Notes: generated by a model from the sequence alone, not told the origin. A stretch of DNA of 64,000 nt from Tipula vernalis (GCA_958295665.1 OY282558.1:184180015-184244014); one strand, 5' to 3'. Counted from the stretch's first letter, positions 23,533 to 35,789 are shown. Numbers and translations are program-made.

Positions 23533-24935
23533 TTATTCGGCTGAAATGCGGATAGTTTTAGGTGTGCGATGAACTGATTTTTTCTCAGTGGAACACAGTA
23601 TGCCGTAAGCCGGTTTGAGCCGGTCGATTGAAATGGTTTGATTTTTACCATTAATCAATACGGTGAATTGTTTGCGAAGGCGTCGAATGACTTTAGATGG
23701 ACCTTCGTATGGAGGTGATAATCCGGTGCGAACGTTGTCTGTTCTTACAAACACAAAATCGCCAGTATTGAGCGATTTTGGAATGAAAACGTCGTCTACA
23801 AGGCTTTGTATTGTTTCACGTAATTGGTCGATGACTGGTATCGGTCGTTGGAATTGGTGAGGAAGATTTTCGATAAAGAACTCACCAGGTAGTTTAATCG
23901 TTTGACCGTAAACTAATTCTGCCAGTGAGCATTTTAGATCTTCTTTCACTGTTCGTCGGATGCCAAGTAAAATTATTGGTATTTGCGAGCTCCAATGAGT
24001 TGTATTGCTTCTGGTCATAGCGCGGCTTTGAATTGCCGATGAAAGCATTCGATCATGTCATTGGCTTGTGTATGGTAAGCCGTTGTACGTATACGGTTTG
24101 AGCCAAGGAGTTTTGCTAACTCTGTGAAAAAGTTTTGACTCAAATTGCGTTCGTTGATCAGTGGTGATATTAAGGGACACGCCGAATCGAAATACGTAGT
24201 TGTTGACGAATATAATGGCAATGGTTGCTGCAGACATATGCTCATGTAAATACGCTTCGGACCAACGATTGAAGCGATCGAGACAGGTAGGTAAATATTT
24301 GTATCCATTAGAAGGAGGGAATGGACCTACTATATCTAAACGGATATATTCAAATCGGCCAGGTGAAATTTCAAATTTGCCATGGGGCGTCTTAATTTAT
24401 ACTTGGCCAAAAGTAACGAGCAGCGATAAATTTACGACTTGCTCGGACACCAAGATGAGAGATATTGTGCAGTGATGTATCCAGTTGATGTTTCGCATAC
24501 GATTTCAAGGCTAGGTAGTTTAAAATTTCTAGTTTCAGTGATGAACTAGTGTGACATTCGGAACCAGAGAGTAAATTCTGAAGTTCAAGGTCAACTTTTT
24601 GAGTGTTTGCAATTTTCATCAAGTCAAAATACGTTTCGTTTTTGTCGGTAGTGCGGGATAATATGTCCGCGACATCGTTGTCATGTCCGGAAACATGTTG
24701 AATGTCCGAGGTAAATTGAGTAATATATTCCAAGTGGTGTGATTGCCTTGGATTATGTTCTGTTTTTGATTGAATCGCTCATGTGAAGAAGCCAAGTGGC
24801 TGTGAATTGGTGCGAGTATTTGTGCGAGTTTCGGTATAAATGGGTGGTAGTAATTTACCATACCAAAATCGCAAAATACTTTTAATTGAAGTAGGAGCTG
24901 GAAGTTCTCTGATCGCGTTAATTCGTTTAGGCCTA
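23533..24935 (-). pseudogene. Ty3/gypsy pol relic, CsRn1-like, minus strand
   Basis: From 24935 downward: ELPAPTSIKSILRFW and NYYHPFIPKLAQILAPIHSH (end of reverse transcriptase), then directly EYITQFTSDIQHVSGHDNDV and ADILSRT (end of RNase H), so the RNase H core is deleted. The integrase zinc region follows (LHNISHLGVRASRKFIAARY), then RIRTTAYHTQANDMIECFHR (catalytic glutamate), and after a frameshift HWSSQIPIILLGIRR, ELVYGQTIKLPGEFF and the C-terminal PPYEGPSKVIRRLRKQFTVL. The middle of the integrase core is scrambled. No LTRs were identified. Confidence 0.87.
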
Positions 24936-25059
24936 TTGTGCATCCCTAGAGATTTGCTTACGTGAGATATAGGTCTATATCCCTGATAAACGCCGCTACC
25001 TGATGCATATCCAGTGGGTCGGCGTTAGGCCACTGGATTATGTGGAGGATAGCATCGCA

Positions 25060-25200
25060 TGTGAATAGTAGGTGGGGGGGTGGGGGGTTATAGATATGTT
25101 CATCTTCATCACCGATCGTAATCAGATGATGAAAAATCCCTGTCAGGATTCGAACCCGGTACGGCCGGTTGCTGCGGATATAGATGGAAGTGCACTTAAT
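25060..25200 (-). repeat. Possible tRNA-derived SINE fragment with a B-box
   Basis: On the minus strand 25140-25165 reads GTACCGGGTTCGAATCCTGA, which contains a perfect RNA polymerase III B-box (GGTTCGAATCC). About 60 bases of moderate GC surround it, next to a G-rich run at 25070-25087. No full tRNA cloverleaf can be built and no A-box was placed with confidence, so a SINE or tRNA relic is more likely than a tRNA gene. Confidence 0.4.
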
Positions 25201-25433
25201 GTAATGGTGTTTGGAATGTTTATTGCTGTTGAAGGTTGTGAATTGTCCCGTTGGTTAAATGACAAAGATAATTCATTTGACTGTCCAGTGATTAATTCAT
25301 TTAAATGTTCTAACGACTTTACACCAATGGTCGATGTTCGGTTAAGTAATTCTACGAAAATTTGACCTTTTTTTGTTGTAATTTTTATTATTTCGGCCTC
25401 GCAAATAAATACCGAAGTTTTTTTAGTTAGTTT
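25147..25433 (-). other. Unrecognised open reading frame without ATG
   Basis: A minus-strand frame of about 95 codons runs from a TAA near 25434 to a TGA inside the B-box region. It contains TSVFICEAEIIKITTKKGQI, FVELLNRTSTIGVKSLEHLN and polar residues after that. It shows normal amino-acid composition and no low-complexity bias, unlike most chance frames here. No family is recognised. It could be a retroelement gag piece or a host exon fragment. Confidence 0.3.
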
Positions 25434-25439
25434 CGATTA

Positions 25440-26580
25440 ATTTAACACACGAAATTGACCTGTAACAAAAAATCAAGATCTAGCATTTTTCACAAAAATT
25501 TCAAAAACAGCACTCGAAAAAATTTTGTACCACCCTTAATGGCCATAAATTATGTAAATTATTATTATTTTTTTTGTTGTGATAACGCCACTTCTGTAGC
25601 TCAGTTTTTTTTATTTATGACTATACATACATTATTATTATTACGTTTATATGCATGATAATCAAAATATAATTACTATTAACACCAGCGAACAATAAAA
25701 CAAATTTGTGTGGTATTGGCTCTAAAGTCGTTATCTCTGTATTTCGTTAATATTGTTTGTTGATGATGAAGTGGCAATTGAAAATGTTTACTTCGGTTGT
25801 GGAATTTCGCATAAAGTTGGTAACCTTGGTTTATAAAATGTAAATAAATTCTAGAAATATTGAGAACTCAAAAATTGCGTTCACACAACGATTGTTTAAT
25901 TCACGATCATTCGATTTTAATTTTTTTAGTTTTGGTATAAACACAAATAACAAAAAAATATGTGAAAAGAACGGTTGGCGACATTTGTTAAATTTTTGAG
26001 GTCGCGTTCTGTGTAAAAACGTACTAAAACGGATAAAAGCTATTTTCACAAGTACGAAACCATACGTAAAATTACAAAAGCAAAAACACAACATATGGAT
26101 AAAGAAAAATGTAACAGATGTTGACACATTTGAACATATTTGTGTAAAATGACATCGTGCGGAAGTAGCTTTAGTCGATTCGTTGTATATCAAAGAGAAT
26201 TTGTAAGCCATTCTAGTGACCAAAAAAAATTTCGTTTTTGTGTGTTTTGTAATTATAGATAATGTATATGTATGTATTATCCAATTATATGTATTTATCA
26301 AAGAATTCTGAATAAAATAAAATTTTTACTAGTAGTGGAGTCAATAGAGATTTTCACTGCGGAAAAATTTCAACATATCAGGAACAACATATACCAAACA
26401 ACAATAGTCCTTGAGCGTAATTTGTTATTAAAATAATTAGTTGCAAAATAACAGTTTTTGCCAAATATCCCTTAACATTTTTTTTCTGTTTTAAAAAACT
26501 ACGTCATTTGAATGTATGGGAGGAAATTTTACATCAAAAATGTTTTTTGTTTAATCCACGAAAATGGTACTCGATGACAC
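25440..26580. other. AT-rich stretch without recognisable feature
   Basis: No family-like frame, no clear repeat. The longest open frame (minus strand, 156 codons) is phenylalanine- and isoleucine-rich as expected from AT-rich chance sequence. Confidence 0.5.
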
Positions 26581-26589
26581 GTAAGTAGG

Positions 26590-26975
26590 GTAACCGGGCG
26601 ATTCCACTAGCACAATTTCACTGGACACGATTCCACTGCATACAATTCGTGTTTTCGTTCAATTCGTGTTTAACATTCCTAGTTCTTTCTTCAGGTAACT
26701 TTTGAGTTTAACTTTTTTTTATAATTAAACGAATTTATCTTGCACAATTTCACCTTTTGATAATCAAACGCATTTAGGATCGCGCGCGCAATATATCATC
26801 CAAAATGCGTTTGATTATCAAAAAGTTAAATTGGGCAAGTTTAATTGTGCAAGTTGAATTGGGTAAGTTGAATTGTGCAAGTTAAATTGTGCAAGTTGAA
26901 TTATGCCAAGTGGACTTGTGCCCAGGGAAATTGTGGCAAGTGGAATTGTGCCGGTGGAATTGTATGCGGAAGTAG
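26590..26975. repeat. Foldback-like repeat: 14-bp motif array with hairpin core
   Basis: Bases 26837-26965 hold about nine variants of AAGTTGAATTGTGC. On the other side, 26600-26750 holds the same motif in reverse orientation (GCACAATTTCACT, GATTCCACTGCATACAATTC, TTGCACAATTTCAC). In the centre, 26740-26775 and 26802-26838 are inverted repeats of about 36 bases with four mismatches, around a 26-base loop that contains GATCGCGCGCGC. The outer words TTCCACT and AGTGGAA also mirror each other. Confidence 0.8.
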
Positions 26976-27039
26976 TGGAATAGGCCTAGAATCGTAAGTA
27001 GAGGTTGCGATTCCCAGAGAAATTTTATTAACATATTGT

Positions 27040-27165
27040 GTCGAAAGGCTGAATGTCGAAAGGCCAAAAGGATCGAAAGGCCAAATATCGAAAAGCCGAA
27101 TTTTGAAAGGCCGAATGTGTCGAAAGGCCGAATAGATCGAAAGGCTGAAAGTCGAAAGGCCCCCA
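27040..27165. repeat. Minisatellite of about 16 bp (CGAAAGGCCGAAT)
   Basis: Seven to eight degenerate units of TCGAAAGGCCGAATNT, separated by variable 2-5 base spacers. No inverted partner is present in the window. It lies 65 bases beyond the foldback-like repeat and has the same style of construction. Confidence 0.8.
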
Positions 27166-27169
27166 AGTA

Positions 27170-28220
27170 ACAATTTGATAGGTAAATTGTCCTAGACAGC
27201 AAAAAAAAGCTGTTACAACGTCGTGAAATCAGAAAAATTACACAAATTAGTTATAAATGTTAAATAGATATTCAATAAGTGTTTAAAACGTTGTGGCAGT
27301 GAAAAAAAGCTAATTAGCTTAAGTTGGTACATATATAAGACATTCCAGCAGAGATTTTGTTATACGCCATAAATCAAAACAGTCGGGAGAAAAGCAATTT
27401 TGCTGTGGTAGTCAACTAAACAAATATGACAGCTATAATACTTCATTTATTTTTTTGTGTAAAGTAACAAAATAGTTAGAAAACAAGTCTAAAAGAAATT
27501 TATAAGTAATTTTGGAGGATTTTGAAGGTGGAAACAGATTTTTTCGGCTATGATTATTTACGGATACAAAAATCCAATATGCTGTGCGGTCTAATTTTGC
27601 GCTTTATGACATAAAATCAAATAAGACGAATATAATGGCGAACAAACTATTATATAATTATTGATAATTTTATTTATTTATTACTTTATTATTTATAATA
27701 ATTGTAAATAGTGATGTGGTATCTTGCAAATGAGTTTTGCCAAATGGTCTGTTTGAAAAGGCATCTTGCAATTGATTAGTACCAGTTGATGCGGATGGGT
27801 GTAACGTAACAGTAAGATTTGGTGGTTTTTCCATTGTTTTTTTTGCGACTATCGACTACATCTTGCACCGAAGGAATATTTGATATATCTTAATTTAAAA
27901 AAAAATAATTAAAAAATTAACAAAATAATTTGCTTTACTTGTTCTTCGGAAGTGGCTCGTTCTTCTAACCTTTGCATACCCTGTACTACCAGCTGATACT
28001 CCTAATATTTGGCGAGCAAGCGTGCCAGTTCTGAGCACCATGAATTATCTGCTCTTTAGTGACTGGTGGATAATGAACGATACCATTATTTTCGTCTCCT
28101 TCAAACCAGCCGGTTTGAAACCGGACACATAAACAATTCCTTCTTGCTTACAGTTTCAAGAACACCGAAAACGTAATAATCATAACAAACCTATTAAATA
28201 ATACGAGTTTTATAATTATA
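27170..28220. other. AT-rich stretch without recognisable feature
   Basis: No coding resemblance or repeat structure identified. It lies downstream of the env-like piece on the minus strand, where a 3' LTR would be expected, but no LTR could be recognised. Confidence 0.45.
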
Positions 28221-28225
28221 CTCTG

Positions 28226-28715
28226 CTATGTTACCCTGGTTCGTGTTTTCATGCTTTGGTACACGTGAGTGAGATCGTAGTGATTGTGCCCCGGGATGGT
28301 AATGGAGGCCGGCACATGCTGCCGAATTAACTGCAGCTCCCTGTTCAATTGAGCCCGTGTAAGTAGAGCTGGGTGTATGATTCCACGATGAACATCATAA
28401 GCTATGTCAAGTAGATCCTGTTGGGTATCCTCCAGGTTTCTGATGACTAGACTAAATTCGAGTATGTTTAGTATTATCGACCGAACTCTGGCCTCGTAAG
28501 TTCGGTATTCCTGGAGTTCCGACATTTCCTGTCGTAGGTGATTTTGCTCCCTTATTAAGTGGTTTATTGACGTTATGGTGAGATTTGTATTGTGTTTCAC
28601 CAATTTAACGGTATTATGAATCAAAGTTGTTAGATTTTTCACTAGTGATAGTAGATGGTGTTCGTTGTTGTTAATTATTTCGAACCGATCTTGGTAATGT
28701 TTCTTTATGCAGCGT
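28226..28715 (-). pseudogene. Env-like fragment of an endogenous insect retroelement
   Basis: A minus-strand frame, open upstream of its first ATG (DRFEIINNNEHHLLSLVKNL) and continuing to 28226, is rich in long helices (NHLIREQNHLRQEMSELQEY, IVIRN-like and LLTRAQLNRELQLIRQH). This pattern resembles the ectodomain of the F-type envelope-like proteins carried by some insect LTR elements. No signal peptide, cleavage site or transmembrane segment is present in the piece, so it is a partial, inactive remnant. Assignment rests on pattern, not on a fixed motif. Confidence 0.45.
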
Positions 28716-29430
28716 ACTGGATTCTGGATCTAGTTTTCTGCTTAAGATGAAAGCTATGAATGGATCAAATGGACCGCTTATATTGAGGCGGTTAATATTG
28801 CGGAGCATTCCTCTTGCTGTATCATGCAGGACTCGAATTGCTCCCGCCGATTCTGTGTGCACCGCTGATAATGATAGCAATGAATTGAAATATTTGGTTG
28901 CCAGAAGTCTAGGGTTGGTGTATCGGGCTTGTAATATTTCCCAAGCTTTCTCTTAATTGTCACTCGTTGTTGCTAGATAACTGATTAGTTGAGCTGCCCC
29001 TTTCTGTATGTGCGATTTTAAATACGTGATTTTTACTGTATCTGATAGCTAGTTGTTTCCGTGGATGAGCTCTGTGAAGATATCTTTGAAAGAGCTCCAT
29101 TGTTCATAATCCCCATGAAATGTTGGTAGTTCGACTTTGAGCAGCTGTACTGTTGTTGTTCTGATCGAGGTTGTTGGTTTGGTCCGCCTTTCTAGCAATC
29201 GCACTATCATGGAGTCCACCCTATCCTTGAGTGTACCGTAGTATTTTTCACGGAAATAATCCGATGTCTGTTCATCTTCTTCAATTTCGACGAGGATCGT
29301 TATGTGTAGTGAATCTCTTCCATTTCCTTGGTCAGTTGATTCATTTTTAATTCGAAGTACGCGTTCTGGGTTTTGTTGGTAAACAGTGAGTAATCTATTG
29401 AGGCTAGCTTCTGATAAATTTATCGCATCA
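28671..29430 (-). pseudogene. BEL/Pao Gag relic
   Basis: The minus strand reads LKVELPTFHGDYEQWSSFKD and IFTELIHGN, the hallmark of the DUF1759 region of BEL/Pao Gag, then TVKITYLKSHIQKGAAQLIS, KAWEILQARYTNPRLLATKY, and the more diverged FIAFILSRKLDPES. Stops interrupt it at about 29050 and 28947. It runs directly into the env-like piece in a different frame, so protease, reverse transcriptase and integrase are deleted or lie elsewhere. Confidence 0.85.
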
Positions 29431-30120
29431 GAACATCTTGCCTCTTAAACGACCTTTTGTTGTTATTGTCTTCCATTTTTGATGTTTGAGGTGGCCCGCT
29501 ACTAATATATGATGGCTTTGGTCGCTCCTCTCTACCTCCTCTGGTTATTGATTCTTCTGGTTGTTTTGTAGCGCTGTTGTCTCTTCCGTTGTTGGTTGTT
29601 GTTTGGAGAGCGTTGGAAGTTACAGGTTGCTCTCTGGTATGTTTATTGTCGGCGTTTTCGGTGGCCTGTTATTTAATCGGAGTCGCATATCATATAACAG
29701 CTGCGCATATGTGTCAGCAACTTGTTTCCACACTATAAGATAAGGATGCTGCGGTTCTAAAAACAGATCCATCTTTCCGATAACCTCATCGATGGTTAAG
29801 TATTCGCTATATAGTGTTTTTAACAGCTTTCCGTTGTTTTAGCAGCTTTCCGCAGCTCGATGCGACATTATAGAAGAGGCCCCCATTCATTAAGCGGTCT
29901 GTCGCAATATCCCAAGTCTTGTTTCAATGAAGGGTAAAGCAAGGTCACTCTAGTTTTTTTTTCCAGCACCTTAATTTGATGCGGCTTGAAGTATATGGGT
30001 TGATCCTCGACGGTGAATATGCCCCCAGTAGTTTATTCTTTTAAGCTTGACCCGTTTGGTTATTGTTTTGCCATCCAGAACCTCCTCAATTTTCTGCTCT
30101 TCATAACTGGGTTTGTCAAC
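29431..30120 (-). other. Unassigned retroelement-like stretch
   Basis: Higher GC than the surroundings. Minus-strand pieces such as DTYAQLLYDMRLRLNNRPPK and SYEEQKIEEVLDGKTITKRV look protein-like but are separated by stops. I cannot assign them; they lie between a BEL/Pao gag relic and a LINE relic and may belong to either. Confidence 0.35.
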
Positions 30121-30140
30121 GCTAAATTGAAGTAGCTTTC

Positions 30141-31760
30141 TTAAGAAGAACAGTATATCTTCTTAACAGCAGTCGATTTGCGTAGGTAAGAGCGGTTGTT
30201 TAAAATCGCTGCCTGATATGACTGCGGTAATTCTAAATGTTCATCCAACTTGTTAAGGAGAAACTTGGAATTAATTTTATATCCCGTATTACATAGGGTT
30301 ATGCTCCTATAGTCATTTTGGATGGCGGTTAAAGGCTCGTTTTTTACATTAATAATGTTGTTGAGCGTCCAGGACATTAATAATGTTGTTGAGTTCATGT
30401 TTCAATGGCTCAATGGGAATTCCACCCGGACCGGGTGCCGTTTCCGGGCGGAGATATTAAATGATGGACTGAATTTCTCCTATGGTTGGCGGAGGGTAGA
30501 AGGTACTTTCCACAGTATTAGTTGTGCCTCTGTTTGAATTTTTTCAAATATGGAAAAGTTCTACGGATTCGTTTAGTGGGAAGTAGCATTATAATTGATG
30601 AATAAAACTGTTGACATTCTAGTAATCCCTGACTGGAGTAGGCGTTATTAGTAAACCGCTTCCTGGCTGTTTGTAGAGGCTCTCGATCAGCCGGGTCATG
30701 GGGACGGCAGTTTTTATAATATTTCGTATTTTTAAAGAGCGTTAATGCTCTCCGAAGCGTGGGAGTCAGGGGAGTTTTGTTATTAAGCACCTGTTGAGCG
30801 GCCACAGCTGGCCGTTATTGGCATCTGAAACGATCTAAGCAAAGGAGACTGATAGATTGGTTTGATATATGCTGCTATTTTTTGAATCTATTTATAGCAA
30901 TAGATTTAAAGTCTTGTAGATGTTGGTTTGGGATGCCAATGTCGATTTAGATGCTGGCAGAAACGATAATCTTTCTTTTCCGAATGGTACATTCAATCCA
31001 GACTAAGCGGTGATCGCTTATTGCCGGGTAAAATGGGGCGGCCTTAAGAGATTGTATGTAAATGAAGCAGTTTCTTTTACGAGTTAATATATGGTCCAAA
31101 TATGCGCCGGCTCGACCATCTATCCAGGTCATCAGGTTTCATCGATCGTCGCCCCTTTAGTGTGTGGTTGAAGAGCTGGTTTGAACGAGTAAGTAGCTCT
31201 AGAGCAACTCCATTTTCGTTTTCAGATCGCCCATCAGTGCGACCCAGAAGGGCGTTGAAATCGCCAAGCAAGACAATATCGCGCGACGTAGTACAATGGT
31301 TAATTATCGACGATAACGTTTAGAATATTTTTGGGCTCGACGGCGATTGCATTGGGAGTTATGGGGTGGAACATAAATCGATATAAAAAGGATCTCCCTA
31401 TTTTAAATTTTGCCAAGCAGAGTAATTATGGCCCCAAAATATTTTCTGATTCGCCAAATCTGAATGACGTTCTGCTTCCTTATCAAAATGCCAATACCTC
31501 TCCGTCTTGTTTTGGGATCATTGGCATGGTGCCATGTGTAGTTGATCAAGGAACAGCTGCGCTCATATTTGTTTCTTGGACACTACATATATGAACGTTA
31601 TTGTAAAACAAAATGGCGTCGATGACGTCACGTGTCTGATATTTGTTAAGGCTCTGGGCGTTCCAGGTGGCAAGACCAAAGGAGGTGCAAGGGAAGTTCA
31701 TAACAGGCGACTCAAATAATGGTTGCTCATCACATAATGTTTCAGGTAACTGACATGCCA
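30141..31760 (-). pseudogene. LINE relic, endonuclease to first reverse-transcriptase blocks
   Basis: From 31760 downward: LATWNAQSLNKYQTRDVIDA and ICSVQETN (endonuclease start), TWHHANDPKTRRRGIGILIR, ISIYVPPHN, MLGDFNALLGRTDGRSENEN, then LDHILTRKR and AISDHRLVWIECTI (endonuclease end). A linker follows, then APGPGGIPIEPLKHELNNII and the YRSITLCNTGYKINSKFLLN block at about 30300. It stops before the catalytic box. Frameshifts are numerous. The pattern is RTE- or L1-like; I would not fix the clade. Confidence 0.8.
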
Positions 31761-33280
31761 CCTAATGGTGGTGTCTATTGAATATACTATTGTTGACACA
31801 ATTTCCGCCCACGAGGTGTGTGTAGTGATGGTGATTTTCTTGATGGTGAACAGCAATCATCTGTTTCCTCAGGAAACAGGCAAATTCAAACAGTTCATTC
31901 CTTTATATCTATCACTAATTTGTTAACTAGACCTATCGAAATAGATTATGTTAATGAATAAACTTAAAGTTATTTTGTTAAACCAAAACCTTCCTTTTTC
32001 CATTCTTTTCCTCCATAATCCCATCAGGAGCAACTCTATGTGTCCACTGTAGACAAATAAACCCCTCTCCTGATCCATATGTATTACTTCCAAACTTAAT
32101 TCAATCAATGAGTTGAAAACACCTGAAAAAATTGTCATTTTTTGAGATTTCAAATAACACAAAACGAAAACACATATGCCCCGCCGATCGTATCATGGCA
32201 AACACGGGAGCATTCACTTAACAGTAACCCCACTCAACCACCCCTTTAACAACTAAAACTCTTAAATTTCTACCATTCCACCCATACTTACTTAAAAATA
32301 GCTTGCCGAGTTACTACATACTGATGTTTACAAATCGAAACTTATACGGCAGACAATACAAACCAATATACCGATTCGGCCATTTCACCATAGAATACAA
32401 TAAACCTCTACCATCAATCGTACTATGAAATTTAATTATGCGTGCAAGAAATGTTTTCATCACACACAAATTGCATGTAGAATCGCTAGACGGCTGAGCT
32501 TTGTTGCACCATAAACTTAAACTTAAATTAAATTAAATTCAAAATAAAATCAGTGTTTAGTCCCAACAACACTGTCAAACCTGACATTTCGTTTGACGTA
32601 CTCCTTTTTTCAGTACATATTTCCATTTCTTATGTTGAACTCTTTTCACCCAAAAACATGAAAAAAAAAAATTGATATACATCCAAAGCCATAATCCTTT
32701 TCGTCAAAAAACATCAATGTTTTTTCAATGGACATCAAATGTAAATTTTTCATAAATTTCACCTTGACTCTACTAACACCAACAAAAGTAGAAACGTCAA
32801 TTTTTAGTTGTCCATATATAGAGTTTTTTGGGTCTCGATTTTTAATCATTTTAATTGTTGTGTTTAATTTTAATTGTTGAATAAAGCACTCGACTAAACA
32901 CAACCAAATCGATTCGAAATTTTTTAAACGTCAAATGGTTTATATTACCAATCCAAACACAAAACAACCTCAATTCTTGTTTCATGTACTTTTCACACCA
33001 AAAAATTTACATTGATTTGAAAAACGAAAAGAATTCGTCATAAACATGTGCACAATATAGTGGTGAATAGATATCTGGATTGTGTTTCCACTTTATTCAC
33101 CACTCGCAACCACGCAATAAACGTCTTCATTGACATATTTTTTGACAAAATATTCCTCTTCTTTTATTAAATTTCCTATGTTCGGTCGAACCCCTCGTTT
33201 CAACTTTTCACAGAAATGCCAAGTATAACTATTTAAAACTCCATAGACACTAAGCACATTAATTTTAACCTATCCTCCCA
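31761..33280. other. AT-rich stretch without recognisable feature
   Basis: Nothing coding recognised. A short perfect hairpin word (CTGTTTCCTCAGGAAACAG) occurs near 31860. The rest is simple AT-rich sequence. Confidence 0.45.
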
Positions 33281-33733
33281 GTAAACCTTAAGTCATATTA
33301 ATTTTCTTGATTGATCACATGTTGGTCCTATTTTAGTCATCTGGTGATTCGAACGTCACAAATTAGTCATTATGTTGACCACAAAATCTGCAGTGGTCAT
33401 ATATCGGTTTTAAACTTGATACAAAGCCATAACGAATCAAATATTGATCATTAGATTGACTTAGACTAGATGACATCTCATATTTCAATCATAATTTTGT
33501 TCGGTCATTTTTCGAATACGTATTATTTTATATTGTTTGATATTATGATCGAAGTACAACTCGGCCTCATTTTAAACCACAAAACAGTCCTAAAGTAGCA
33601 TATTTTATGACTGATAGAATACCGCGCATACTTGTAACAAATCCATTTCACAAGTGAAGTAAAAGTTTGGTAATTATTATATTCTTCATTTGCTCCAGCT
33701 TCTAAAGCATACAAATATAATTAAATTAAAAAT

Positions 33734-35789
33734 ATGGATAAGCCAAAAACGAATCAATTTAGTTGGAAACAATTAAAATACAGCGGAACATACAAAATAC
33801 ATTTTCGAAAAATAAGATATAATAAAATGTCAAAGTTTACTAAGGATGCAGAAATAATATTTAATAATAAATTCAGCGAACCAGTACACAATTTGGAAAA
33901 TGAAAACTCGTCCATCGCCGGCCCATCCACATCAGGATTAAATAATGTATCTATTCAGCCATCTAATACAGAAACTATGGTTAAGCATACTGAAGTTGAG
34001 AGAAGCCCTTTTCCCGAAGATTACTGTGACAGCGATAGTGAAAATCCTGATGCTACTTTTGACGTTGATTATTTTAGTGAAGAGGAAGATATTTGTGATG
34101 ATGAAATTGAGGTTAGTGGTGATAATGCTAGTGCAAATGAGTTATCTGGTTGCAGTGATAGCGAGGAAGTTCACGTACCATTCAAAGATTTTTTAAAATC
34201 ATGGGCACATCAATATAATATAAACCAAGCTTCTTTAAGACCGTTAATTAAAAACGTTAATAAATGTTTTGGAGCTAATTTACAGAACGATCCAAGATCA
34301 ATAATGCAAACTCCACGTCAAACAGCTCAGATCTTTATAAAAATAGAAGGTGGTGAATTATGGCATCAAGGATTGGAAGTTTGTTTAAGACGATATTTTG
34401 CAAAACTTAAGGAATCTATTGTGATCTCTTTAAATGTTAATATTGATGGTTTACCTATTTTTAGAAGTTCTAAATCCGAATTTTGGCCTATACTGGTAAA
34501 TGGTAATTGGACTATTTTATGGAACCAGTAAACCACAAAAAATAGAACAGTTTTTAAAACCATTTGTTGATTAAACCATTCCAATTCTGGACAATGGAAT
34601 ACAAATAAATGGCCATAAAGTATCAGTGAAAATACGATGTTTTATATGTGATACGCCGGCACGGTCATTTATAAAAGGAACAGTTTATTTTAATGCAAAG
34701 CACGGTTGCCTAAAATGCACAACGGTAGGACACTTTTCGCATAATTCAAATACAACTGTATTTCATAATCAAAATTCTCCTTCCAGAACTAACGAAGGCT
34801 TCCGATCGAGAATATATGGATTACGCTACAACAACTATAAAATAAAAGTACCTGAAGGACCAATTTTACGAACAAAATTGGAACCAATTATATCACCATT
34901 ACTACGAATTCAGTCGCTAGATATGATAAAAGATGTAATCGTTGGAGATCCGTTACACATTCTACATCTCGGAATTGTAAAAAAATATTTACTGGGGTTT
35001 AAAGATGGTAGTTTAAGATATAATACAAAGTGGGATTCTAAAACGATACATATCCTCAATGAAAAATTATTGAAAATTATTTTACCGGACGAAATACATC
35101 GCGGTGTTAGAGGTACCGACGTTCTTGCTTTTTGGAAGGGAAGCGAATTTGCTTCTTTTCTTAATTATATCGACATAGTCATCTTAAAAGATCACTTACC
35201 TGAAGATGATTACTATAATTTTGTTGTGTTATTCTGTGTAACTGCAATATTCTCCTCTAATTACTATAAAAAATATTGGCCATTAGGAAGATCTTTGTCA
35301 GAGCCCTTTGTAGAAAACTACACTTTCTTATACCCCGATCATTTGACATCAAACCCACATAATTTTTCGCATGTACCAGATGAAATTGAACGTTTTGGAC
35401 CATTGCCAATAATTTCCACATATCCTTTTGAAAATATGTTGTATCAAATAGAACAAAAAATTAAAAATGGTCGCCTGCCGCTAGTTCAGTTAGCAAACAG
35501 ACTATATGAAATAACCAAACGTGTCGAACCCCATAAATTCAGAAAAAATTATCCATTTTATAAATATCGTTTAAAACTTGATGAATCGAATATAAAAAAA
35601 TTTGGGTGGATACAATTAAAAAAAAATTTTATCCTCAAAAATAATTTTGAGAATAAGTGGTTCCTGAATATAAACAAAGACATCATTGCAATGGAATATA
35701 GAACTGAAATCGATGCAAAACATTTTATTTTTGGACAAAAGATAAAATATCGGGATGATTTTTTTTTCAGACCCCATAGAATCATCTAA
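33734..35789 (+). pseudogene. Transposase of the two-gene DNA transposon (one frameshift, one stop)
   Basis: Two plus-strand frames form one protein. The first, 265 residues from ATG 33734, has a polar, aspartate/glutamate-rich N-terminal half and then FKDFLKSWAHQYNINQASLR and SIVISLNVNIDGLPIFRSSK. Near 34495 the frame shifts and continues as MVIGLFYGTSKPQ, KIEQFLKPFVD, a TAA at 34572-34574, TIPILDNGIQING, then the second frame with IRCFICDTPARSFIKG, HGCLKC, NEGFR, DPLHILHLGIVKKYL and PLGRSLSEPFVENYTFLYPD. The series DGLP, GTSKP, CDAPAR-like, HGC.KC and D..H..HLG is known from transposases common in insects, some related to the plant-type tnp2 group. About 650 residues in total. Confidence 0.75.

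Noticed and set aside
25135..25165. tRNA gene suggested by GGTTCGAATCC
   Set aside because: No cloverleaf, no matching acceptor stem and no A-box at the right distance; listed as possible SINE instead.
25831..26301. Minus-strand frame of 156 codons rich in Phe/Ile/Thr
   Set aside because: Composition is that expected from AT-rich chance sequence; no domain, no signal of family resemblance.
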